Assembly: GCA_945866245.1 (NCBI GenBank)
Contig: CAMBGW010000050.1
Coordinates: 1-7,099 of the forward strand
Direction: 5' to 3'
From: Verrucomicrobia subdivision 6 bacterium
Lineage (GTDB): Bacteria; Verrucomicrobiota; Verrucomicrobiia; Methylacidiphilales; Verrucolacustridaceae
Length of the DNA: 7,099 bases
Positions within the stretch are counted from its first letter, which is position 1. Every line of letters begins with the position of its first letter. Below are positions 1 to 5,414 of this stretch, one piece after another. Below the pieces are notes generated by a model, which ran no database searches, was not told the origin of the DNA, and saw only the letters and a list, made by a program, of their open reading frames with translations. Position numbers and translations under genes: made by a program.

Positions 1-50
1 GCGATCAGCCTGCTGCTGATCAAGTGAAAGCCAGTCTGGGCGTCCGCTGA
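1..50 (+). CDS. Possible 3' end of an unidentified + strand gene (partial)
   Basis: One + strand frame is open from position 3 to a TGA at 48-50 and reads DQPAADQVKASLGVR, a plausible hydrophilic protein C-terminus. The stop lies directly beside the serS stop codon on the opposite strand, which is the arrangement expected of two tightly packed convergent genes. Only 15 codons are visible, too few to recognise a family or to exclude chance. A second + frame also ends here, with a TGA at 25-27. Treat this as a hint that a gene enters from the left. Confidence 0.3.
   Translation, partial: DQPAADQVKASLGVR
3..21 (-). terminator. Short hairpin downstream of serS, possible terminator stem
   Basis: GATCAGC (3-9) and GCTGATC (15-21) form a perfect 7-bp stem around a 5-nt loop, starting 29 nt beyond the serS stop on the minus strand. 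A terminator for serS would need a U-rich tract after the stem, which would fall outside the window, so this cannot be confirmed. On the + strand the stem is not followed by a T run. It also lies inside the possible coding end of the left-hand gene. Confidence 0.22.
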
Positions 51-1331
51 CTAAGCTGTTTTTCCAATCCTGTCAGAACCAAAAATCGAACGCAGAGTCT
101 CTGGAATGGTCACTCCACCTTCCTGAGTTTGATACGTCTCCACCAGCGCGATAAAAAGGCGCGCCAAGGCGGTGCCCGACCCATTCAAGGTGTGACACGG
201 CCGGTTCTTTCCATCCGCTCCTTTAAACCTCAACCCCATCCGCCTCGCCTGAAAATCCATAAAGTTACTGCAGGACGAAACCTCCAGAAACTGCCCCATC
301 CCCGGCGCCCACACCTCCAAATCGTAACAACGCGCCGCACCAAACCCAATATCCCCCGTGCAAAGTTCAATCTTCCGATAGTGCAATCCCAACTTCTGCA
401 AGACCGATTCCGCATGCGCACAAAGCTCTTCCAGCGCCTCCATCGACCGATCCGGATGCTCGATCCGAACCAATTCCACTTTATCAAACTGATGCATCCT
501 TCCTAAGCCCCGAGTCTCCTTGCCCGCACTCCCCGCCTCCCGCCGAAAACAGGGCGTATAAGCCGCATACTTCTTCGGCAAATCCTCTTCCGTTAAAATC
601 TCCTCTCGATGCAAATTGGTCACAGGGACCTCTGCGGTTGGAACTAAAAAAAGTTCGCCCCCCTCCACCGCATACATGTCCTCACGAAACTTGGGGAGTT
701 GCCCCGTCCCAACCATGCTCGCCTCCCGAACCAGAAAAGGAGTGGAAACCTCGGTGTATCCATGCTCCCCGCTGTGAAGGTTTAACATCCAACTAATCAA
801 ACTTCTCTCCAACTTTGCGCCCGCCCCACGATAAACGGCAAAGCCACTTCCCGAAACTTTGGCCGAAGCCGCAAAATCAAGAATTCCTAACGCCTCCCCT
901 AAAGCCACATGATCCTTCGGCTGGAAATCGAATTTCTTCGGCTCTCCCCAAGTCGACACCACTGGATTCTCAGCCGCCGTACTCCCTTTGGGACACCCCT
1001 CCCAAGGAAGATTCGGGATGGAAAGCAACAACCCCTCCTGCTTCGCCTCCACCTCCGCCGCCAACTTATCCAAATTCGCAATCTTGTCCGACTTCTCCTT
1101 CATCCCAGCAAGCAGATCGTCCGCCGACTCCTTTTTCGCCTTCCGCACCCCCACCTCCTTACTAATCGCATTCCGTTCCGCCTTGAGCTTTTCCACTTCC
1201 CCCAATAATCGCCTTCTCTCCTCATCCACCTGCAAAACCTTGTCCAAACCATCCGCCGCACTCTTCCCACGCGTCAATAAACGTTGGCGAACTGCCTCCG
1301 GTTCCTTCCGTATCCATCCAATGTCCAGCAT
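51..1331 (-). CDS. serS: Seryl-tRNA synthetase
   Basis: Cytoplasmic class II aminoacyl-tRNA synthetase that charges tRNA-Ser with serine using ATP; in many bacteria it also charges tRNA-Sec. The product is 426 aa, the usual length. Residues about 30-100 are the charged, heptad-like antiparallel coiled-coil arm that grips the long variable arm of tRNA-Ser. The catalytic core has the serine-binding TAE (232-234), motif 2 with FRRE (262-265) and GLGRMHQF (275-282), and motif 3 GSGTALARL (384-392), all intact. I chose the ATG at 1329-1331 because MLDIGWIRKEPEAVRQRL is the typical SerRS N-terminus. The frame stays open upstream to about 1502, but those 57 residues resemble no SerRS and read through the divergent regulatory region. 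GGAAGG abuts the ATG directly, so no well-spaced Shine-Dalgarno is evident. The gene is transcribed away from the phosphatase operon and is probably monocistronic on its upstream side. Confidence 0.97.
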   Translation of the reverse strand: MLDIGWIRKEPEAVRQRLLTRGKSAADGLDKVLQVDEERRRLLGEVEKLKAERNAISKEVGVRKAKKESADDLLAGMKEKSDKIANLDKLAAEVEAKQEGLLLSIPNLPWEGCPKGSTAAENPVVSTWGEPKKFDFQPKDHVALGEALGILDFAASAKVSGSGFAVYRGAGAKLERSLISWMLNLHSGEHGYTEVSTPFLVREASMVGTGQLPKFREDMYAVEGGELFLVPTAEVPVTNLHREEILTEEDLPKKYAAYTPCFRREAGSAGKETRGLGRMHQFDKVELVRIEHPDRSMEALEELCAHAESVLQKLGLHYRKIELCTGDIGFGAARCYDLEVWAPGMGQFLEVSSCSNFMDFQARRMGLRFKGADGKNRPCHTLNGSGTALARLFIALVETYQTQEGGVTIPETLRSIFGSDRIGKTA

Positions 1332-1355
1332 CCTTCCATTCAACCTATTCCCAGC

Positions 1356-1392
1356 CCGTCCGTCGAGACTCGGCAAAGGCTTTGCCGTCCGT
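1356..1392. repeat. Direct repeat CCGTCCGT flanking and overlapping the palindrome
   Basis: The octamer CCGTCCGT occurs at 1356-1363 and again at 1385-1392, 29 bp apart start to start, in the short region between the divergent serS and phosphatase genes. The second copy overlaps the right arm of the 17-bp palindrome. Two copies nearly three helical turns apart could be protein-binding half-sites, but eight-base repeats in C-rich DNA also arise by chance. Confidence 0.35.
1371..1387. promoter_or_regulatory. Perfect palindrome, candidate operator between divergent genes
   Basis: CGGCAAAG (1371-1378), a single central G (1379) and CTTTGCCG (1380-1387) make a perfect inverted repeat with 8-bp arms. 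It lies in the 85-bp gap between the serS start (1331) and the preferred phosphatase start (1417). Its right arm contains the proposed -35 hexamer of the + strand promoter, the usual place for a repressor site. No T run follows on either strand, so a terminator is unlikely. The regulator, if any, is unknown. Confidence 0.45.
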
Positions 1393-1410
1393 GAAAATAA
1401 CCGCTTTAAA
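1382..1410 (+). promoter_or_regulatory. Candidate sigma-70-type promoter of the phosphatase-crtI operon
   Basis: TTGCCG (1382-1387) and TTTAAA (1405-1410) are separated by exactly 17 nt. Each matches the sigma-70 consensus (TTGACA, TATAAT) at four of six positions. A start site about 7 nt beyond the -10 box would fall at 1416-1418, on the GTG proposed as start codon of the phosphatase gene, giving a leaderless mRNA. The region is otherwise C-rich and this is its best-spaced pair, but weak matches like this occur by chance. Confidence 0.35.
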
Positions 1411-1416
1411 CAAAGT

Positions 1417-2358
1417 GTGGCTAATCCCTCTTTTCGCGGTGCCGTGCTCGACCTCGGCTCCAACACCTTCAAACTTCTTCTGGCCGAACAGACCGGCTCC
1501 ACCCTCCGCGTCCACCACGAAAAAGCCTACCCCGCCCGCCTCGGGGAAGGTGTCGCACTTACCCGCCGACTCCAACCCGCCTCCTGCCGACGCGCCCTCG
1601 CCCTTCTGGCCCAACTCGAAAAGAAAATCCGCCTCTTCCAACCCCACAAAACGATTGCCGTCGCCACCGGCACCTTGCGCCGAGCCAAAAACTCTGCCTC
1701 CTTCCTCATTCCCGCATCCCGTATTTTGAAAAAAAAGGTTCTCCTACTTTCCGGCAAGGAAGAGGGTCGCCTCATCGCCCGAGCCGCCCGCACCCTATCC
1801 CGCACCGCTAGCCCCCGCTTCCACATCGATCTCGGCGGAGGAAGCCTTGAGGTCATCGACTCCCTGAGTCCTACCCGCCCGAAGATTTTCAGCCTAAACC
1901 TCGGTTGTGTAGCCGTTCGCGATACGCTCCTTCCCCACCACCCTCCCTCTCCCGCCCAGTGGCAAGAGGCCCTCACCCTCATCCGACTCGCTCTGAAAAA
2001 GATTCCCGTTCCCACAGGTCATCCGCAAGCCACCTTCTCGGGCGGCACAGGTCACGCCTATGCCTGCCTCCTCCAAGGTAAAAATATCAAAGCCAGAAAA
2101 CTGGAAGGCTTCTCGCTTACTCTCCCTAAGCTGACCTCTCTTCTCCTTCGTGTTCTCCCACTTTCCCACCACGAACTCCTCGCCCTTCCCGGTATGCCCA
2201 GCGACCGGGCGACCCTCGCACTTCCCGCATTTCTTGTCCTGCACGAGTTGATGCATCGCCTCAAACTGACCGCGGTTCACCTGACCACCCACGGCCTTCG
2301 CTACGGAGTTTGGCTCGATCGACTTACCCCCCGCCGTATCAGCAAAATCCTCCGATGA
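1417..2358 (+). CDS. Ppx/GppA-family phosphatase (exopolyphosphatase or pppGpp phosphatase)
   Basis: Member of the ASKHA-fold Ppx/GppA family, which removes the terminal phosphate of polyphosphate or converts pppGpp to ppGpp in the cytoplasm; the substrate cannot be told from sequence. From the GTG at 1417 the product is 313 aa, like short single-module family members. The phosphate-1 loop is DLGSNT (12-17) and ATGTLRRAKN (83-92) follows. SGKEEGRL (112-119) carries the acidic residues equivalent to the catalytic glutamate. The phosphate-2 loop is DLGGGS (138-143), the later glycine motif is SGGTG (208-212), and PGMPSDRA (258-265) and HGLRYG (292-297) are near the C-terminus. The HD region that follows in long homologues is absent and is encoded by the next gene, which overlaps by ATGA. 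An ATG at 1321 would add 32 residues but overlaps the serS start and crosses the palindrome, so I prefer GTG. No Shine-Dalgarno is visible for either. Confidence 0.88.
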   Translation: MANPSFRGAVLDLGSNTFKLLLAEQTGSTLRVHHEKAYPARLGEGVALTRRLQPASCRRALALLAQLEKKIRLFQPHKTIAVATGTLRRAKNSASFLIPASRILKKKVLLLSGKEEGRLIARAARTLSRTASPRFHIDLGGGSLEVIDSLSPTRPKIFSLNLGCVAVRDTLLPHHPPSPAQWQEALTLIRLALKKIPVPTGHPQATFSGGTGHAYACLLQGKNIKARKLEGFSLTLPKLTSLLLRVLPLSHHELLALPGMPSDRATLALPAFLVLHELMHRLKLTAVHLTTHGLRYGVWLDRLTPRRISKILR

Positions 2359-2948
2359 CCCCCGACTCCCCCCTCATCCGCCAAGCCACCACTCTGATGG
2401 AGCAGAGGGAAAAAGAACCTCAACATGTGCGCCACGTCACTCGCTGGTCCGTTTTTCTTTTTGAAAAACTTACACCCCTTCACCAACTATCCCGCGATCA
2501 ACTCGAACTCCTCGTCGCTGGGGCCCTTCTTCATGACATTGGGTGGCAAACGGCCACGGAAGAACGTCCCCACCACAAAGAGTCAGCACGCATGATCCGC
2601 GAACATCCTTGGAAAAACATCACCCGCTCAAAAACCGAGTTCGTCGCCCTCTTGGCGCGATATCACCGCAAAAGCACTCCCTCCCCCACCCACCGCCGAT
2701 ACCAGAACCTTCCGAAAACTCAAAAGACCCATCTTCAACTTCTCGCAGGAATCCTTCGCGTGGCGGATGCCATCGATCGCTCCCACCGGCAAAGCCTTCA
2801 TCCCGCTGAACTCGAACTGCGTCCCGGCGTTTGCCTGATCCAAGCCAAGGGACAAGACACCGGCGAAGCCCAGTTTGGTTTGGAGCGAAAAGGTGAACTT
2901 TTCCAACAGGCCTTCGGGCACCAGCCCTTTCTTAAGCCAACACCCTAG
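2355..2948 (+). CDS. HD-domain protein, likely partner of the Ppx/GppA phosphatase
   Basis: A 197-aa soluble protein with the metal-dependent phosphohydrolase (HD) signature. Visible elements are H24/H27 on the first helix, the HD doublet H60-D61 in GALLHDIGW, a histidine pair at 73-74, RYHRK with H104, and the closing aspartate D138 in RVADAIDRSH. These suit a metal-binding HD fold, so a phosphodiesterase or nucleotidase activity is possible. Known long Ppx/GppA proteins carry an HD-like region C-terminal to the phosphatase module. Here that region follows as a separate gene whose ATG overlaps the upstream TGA by 4 nt (ATGA at 2355-2358), so coupled translation and a complex with the upstream protein are a reasonable inference. 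An earlier in-frame start near 2310 would read inside the upstream gene and is unlikely. No Shine-Dalgarno precedes the start. The exact substrate is unknown. Confidence 0.85.
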   Translation: MTPDSPLIRQATTLMEQREKEPQHVRHVTRWSVFLFEKLTPLHQLSRDQLELLVAGALLHDIGWQTATEERPHHKESARMIREHPWKNITRSKTEFVALLARYHRKSTPSPTHRRYQNLPKTQKTHLQLLAGILRVADAIDRSHRQSLHPAELELRPGVCLIQAKGQDTGEAQFGLERKGELFQQAFGHQPFLKPTP

Positions 2949-2987
2949 GGGAATGGCACGCCCTGCCCGTTCTGCTTTACTTGGCAG

Positions 2988-4169
2988 ATGGGAACAAAAC
3001 GGTGGCGACCTCAACTTCTTGCCCTTGGCATCCTCCTCGCCTTCATTGGCTTCTCCTATAGCTACGTCCGTTACTTCGTCCGTGCTCGCACCCACAGCGT
3101 CATCGTCTTTTTCGTTCCCGGCGCCAGTCCCGAGCTTCTCGCTTTGGCCCAAGCTCGGGAACCCAGCCGCCGCCTCCCCGGCCTCGATCAAGCAGACTCC
3201 ATGGCATTCGTGGAAAGCCAGTCCTCCGATCAGCTCACCGGAGATGCCGCCGCCCTCGCCTCTTTCCTCGCCACAGGTCAGCCCAGCCCCGCTGGCCGAC
3301 TCAGCCTTCGCTATGACGGAAAACCGACCGACACCCTCCTCTACCAAGCGCAACGACGCGGCCGGGCCGTGGGCATCATCTCCTCCGGACCCATCACCTC
3401 CCCTGGGATTGCTGCCTTCTACTCCCACCAACCCGATGCCTCCGTCTCCGCCACTGTCGCGCAACAGCTGCTCGATACGACTCGGATCGATCTGATAATG
3501 GGAGGTGGGCGCGAAGTTTTCACTGCAGAAAAGAAAGCAGGCCGCCGCGATTTGGAAAAAGAAGCGGAAAAGCTCGACTACACTCTCGTCTTTGATCGTG
3601 CGGGCCTGGAAAGCTTTCCCTCTTGGAATACCCGCCGCCTTCTCGGTCTGTTCGCGCCCAACACTCTTCCCTTAGCCACGGCAGGGGGCGAGGCAGGCAC
3701 CATCCGGTTAGCCGACATGGTTCGACGCTCGATTGAAACCCTCGCTTACAATTTACTGGGCTACTTCCTCGTCGTAGATCACCCCCTTGTCGCCGACGCC
3801 GCTGGGCAGAATCAAGCCGAGCTCGCTGTCCGCCAACTTCGTGAGCTGGATAGCGCCGTGGAAACAGCACGAAAGTATGCTGGAAAAAATACCTTAATTC
3901 TTGTCTACTGCCCTTACTCCGTCGGTGGTTTTCAATTTTTAGAAAAATCTAAAGGTTCCAACGCCAACCTCTCTCGGCGACTCGCCCCCCTCTCCTGGCA
4001 TAACGGTCCTGGTAAAAAGGGCGCCGACCCCACCGCCTTTTCCACGGGCCGTCCCGCCGCCCCCTCCGCCGGATTCGGTTGGGTCTCTGCCTTTGGCCGC
4101 GGCTCAGAAAAGATTTCCGGCATCATGAACCCTGGCGAGCTTCACGCCATTTTGAGTCGTCAGCTCTGA
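2988..4169 (+). CDS. Membrane-anchored alkaline-phosphatase-fold protein lacking catalytic residues
   Basis: A 393-aa protein with a basic N-terminus (K4, R5, R7) and a hydrophobic segment at about 9-27, probably an uncleaved signal anchor with the rest outside the membrane. The body follows classical alkaline phosphatases (PhoA family): VIVFFVPGA (38-46) at the first strand, GDAAALASFLATG (85-97) at the nucleophile helix, AVGIISSGPIT then AAFYSH (127-147), DLIMGGGREVF (168-178), LVYCPYSVGGF (305-315) and AFGRGSEKISGIMNPGEL (368-385). The residues that make these enzymes work seem gone. The first-strand Asp is replaced by Gly, and the Ser of DSAA by Asp in GDAA. THATPA reads TSPGIA, IDHAAH reads VADAAG, and the ADHETGG motif reads CPYSVGG. 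Metal binding and phosphatase activity are therefore unlikely. The frame is open throughout, so it is probably a pseudoenzyme with a binding or scaffold role, not a decayed gene. It is 39 bp after the HD gene and overlaps rsmA. Confidence 0.8.
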   Translation: MGTKRWRPQLLALGILLAFIGFSYSYVRYFVRARTHSVIVFFVPGASPELLALAQAREPSRRLPGLDQADSMAFVESQSSDQLTGDAAALASFLATGQPSPAGRLSLRYDGKPTDTLLYQAQRRGRAVGIISSGPITSPGIAAFYSHQPDASVSATVAQQLLDTTRIDLIMGGGREVFTAEKKAGRRDLEKEAEKLDYTLVFDRAGLESFPSWNTRRLLGLFAPNTLPLATAGGEAGTIRLADMVRRSIETLAYNLLGYFLVVDHPLVADAAGQNQAELAVRQLRELDSAVETARKYAGKNTLILVYCPYSVGGFQFLEKSKGSNANLSRRLAPLSWHNGPGKKGADPTAFSTGRPAAPSAGFGWVSAFGRGSEKISGIMNPGELHAILSRQL

Positions 4170-4930
4170 ACACCACCCAGATCCGCGAAATTTTGGCCAC
4201 CCGCGGTCTTCGCCCTCTGCGGCAGCTAGGCCAGAATTTTTTGGCTGAGCCTGCTCTCGCCACCGTCATCGCCCACGCCCTGCCCAAGGCAAAAACAGAG
4301 CCTGTCCAGGAAATCGGCCCTGGTTTGGGCGCCTTGACCCGTGCTCTCCTGACCATTGGACACTCAGTGGAAGCATTTGAAATCGATCACGGCCTTATCT
4401 CTTGGCTTCGGGAAGAGTTTGAAAAGGAGCCCCGCTTTCAGCTGATTGAGGGAGATGCCCTGAAAACCCTTCCCCAGCATCCACCCCGAGCTCATGTCTG
4501 TGGAAATCTCCCCTACTCTATCTCTACCCCACTCCTCGTCCAACTTGCTCTGCGCTCTCCACCCCCCGAAGTGATTGTGGTTACTTTGCAAAAAGAAGTT
4601 GCCGATCGATACTTGGCTCTTACTCGCACTTCTGAGTACGGAGCTGTTTCAGTCCTGCTGCAGTCTGTTTTCGATATCGAAAAGATTCGTCATCTGCCAC
4701 CCGAAGTTTTTTATCCTCGCCCCCAAGTCGACTCGGCCGTTCTCCGCCTCACTCGCCGCCCAATTTCCCTGACCGACCTCGAGCCTTTCCACGCCTTTGT
4801 CAAAAAGGGCTTCTCCCAACGCAGAAAGAAACTGAGGGGGCTTCTCTCTGTCGACCTCGACCTCCGAGCCGAAGAGCTCAATCCTAGCGAATGGCGTACT
4901 CTTTATGAATCCACCCGACGAAAAGTTTGA
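4166..4930 (+). CDS. rsmA: 16S rRNA dimethyladenosine transferase RsmA (KsgA)
   Basis: SAM-dependent Rossmann-fold methyltransferase that dimethylates two adjacent adenosines (A1518 and A1519, E. coli numbering) in the 3'-terminal hairpin of 16S rRNA, a late 30S assembly step. Family landmarks, numbered from the CTG at 4166, are GLRPLRQLGQNFL (14-26), SAM motif I EIGPGLG (49-55), the acidic ribose contact FEID (71-74), GDAL (96-99), the catalytic NLPYSIS motif (114-120), QKEVADR (142-148), FYPRPQVDSAV (182-192) and FSQRRKKLRGLL (216-227). The length of 254 aa is near the family norm. No ATG or GTG lies near the expected N-terminus. The CTG at 4166 places TTQIREILATRGLRP where homologues begin and gives a CTGA overlap with the upstream stop. 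A TTG at 4079 would add 29 residues read inside the upstream gene. The end overlaps the Nudix gene by 26 nt. Confidence 0.95.
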   Translation: MNTTQIREILATRGLRPLRQLGQNFLAEPALATVIAHALPKAKTEPVQEIGPGLGALTRALLTIGHSVEAFEIDHGLISWLREEFEKEPRFQLIEGDALKTLPQHPPRAHVCGNLPYSISTPLLVQLALRSPPPEVIVVTLQKEVADRYLALTRTSEYGAVSVLLQSVFDIEKIRHLPPEVFYPRPQVDSAVLRLTRRPISLTDLEPFHAFVKKGFSQRRKKLRGLLSVDLDLRAEELNPSEWRTLYESTRRKV

Positions 4931-5414
4931 TATTGTCGATGCGCAGGATCGCGTCATCGGCTCCGCCCCGCGCTCCCAAGTTCATGCCCAAGGTCTTTTC
5001 CACCGTGCCGTCCACCTTTGGCTTTTTCACCCCGATGGCCGTCTCCTCCTGCAGAAGCGGTCGCTAAGCAAAGATCGCGAGCCCGGTCGCTGGACCTCCA
5101 GCGTCAGCGGTCACGTCAACGCCGGCGAGGAGTACGATGTCGCCATGAACCGGGAGATTCCCGAAGAGATCGGTGTCCCCTCCGCCACCTGCCAAGACTT
5201 TTCTAAAATCAAATACTTTCACGCTTGCTCAGAGACCGACCAGGAGTTCGTCTGGCTCTACCGCGCGACTCACCCCGGCCCCTTTCAGCCCGACCCATCC
5301 GAAGTCGCAGGCTTGGAATGGTTCACCCCCTCGCAAATCGATAACCTACTTGTCGCGCAACCAGATGCATTCTCTTCCTGCCTTGCTATGCTATGGAGAT
5401 CTCGAATTTTATGA
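4905..5414 (+). CDS. Nudix hydrolase, IPP-isomerase-like but without its catalytic cysteine
   Basis: A 169-aa cytoplasmic Nudix protein of the YfcD/IDI-like type. FDIVDAQDRVIG (8-19) is the typical opening of this subgroup and HRAVHLWLF (33-41) follows. LLLQKRS (47-53) and GRWTSSVSGH (61-70) lead into a perfect Nudix box (GX5EX7REUXEEXGU) from G69 to V91, with E75, R83, E84, E87 and E88 positioned to bind the metal of a diphosphate hydrolase. Type I isopentenyl-diphosphate isomerases have a catalytic Cys in the equivalent stretch (NSVCGHP in E. coli Idi). Here that position is Ser68 and the box is a hydrolase box, so hydrolysis of a nucleoside or isoprenoid diphosphate is more likely than isomerisation. 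The ATG at 4905 lies inside the end of rsmA, and the conserved FDIVD so near the N-terminus supports it. The stop overlaps the crtI-type gene by ATGA. Substrate unknown. Confidence 0.88.
   Translation: MNPPDEKFDIVDAQDRVIGSAPRSQVHAQGLFHRAVHLWLFHPDGRLLLQKRSLSKDREPGRWTSSVSGHVNAGEEYDVAMNREIPEEIGVPSATCQDFSKIKYFHACSETDQEFVWLYRATHPGPFQPDPSEVAGLEWFTPSQIDNLLVAQPDAFSSCLAMLWRSRIL
5395..5398 (+). promoter_or_regulatory. Weak ribosome binding site (GGAG) before the crtI-type gene
   Basis: GGAG lies 12 nt before the ATG at 5411, longer than the usual 5-9 nt. It is the clearest Shine-Dalgarno-like motif before any + strand start here and favours 5411 over the ATG at 5393, which it would partly overlap. Initiation probably also depends on ribosomes finishing the Nudix gene. 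Confidence 0.35.

Noticed and set aside
1371..1387. Palindrome as a rho-independent terminator
   Set aside because: It lies between divergent starts, where no transcript needs to end, and no T run follows on either strand.
988..1416. Long + strand N-terminal extension of the Ppx/GppA frame back to 988
   Set aside because: It is the complementary strand of serS. The family N-terminus (AVLDLGSNT) begins just after 1417, and the extension is serine/proline-rich noise.
1332..1502. 57-residue N-terminal extension of serS
   Set aside because: MLDIGWIRKEP is the standard SerRS start. The extension would run through the palindrome and into the phosphatase coding region.
2628..3464. 278-codon open frame on the minus strand opposite the HD and alkaline-phosphatase-like genes
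   Set aside because: Glycine-rich, low-complexity translation with no family motif. It is a product of the C-rich, stop-poor coding strand; both opposing + strand frames show clear domain motifs.
2875..3495. 206-codon + strand frame, including an ATG at 2953 with AGGGGA upstream
   Set aside because: The translation is a serine/proline-rich shadow. The frame from 2988 has the membrane anchor and phosphatase-fold motifs.
2988..4169. Alkaline-phosphatase-like gene as a decayed pseudogene
   Set aside because: No frameshift or internal stop over 393 codons and the structural motifs are retained, so a maintained pseudoenzyme is the better reading.
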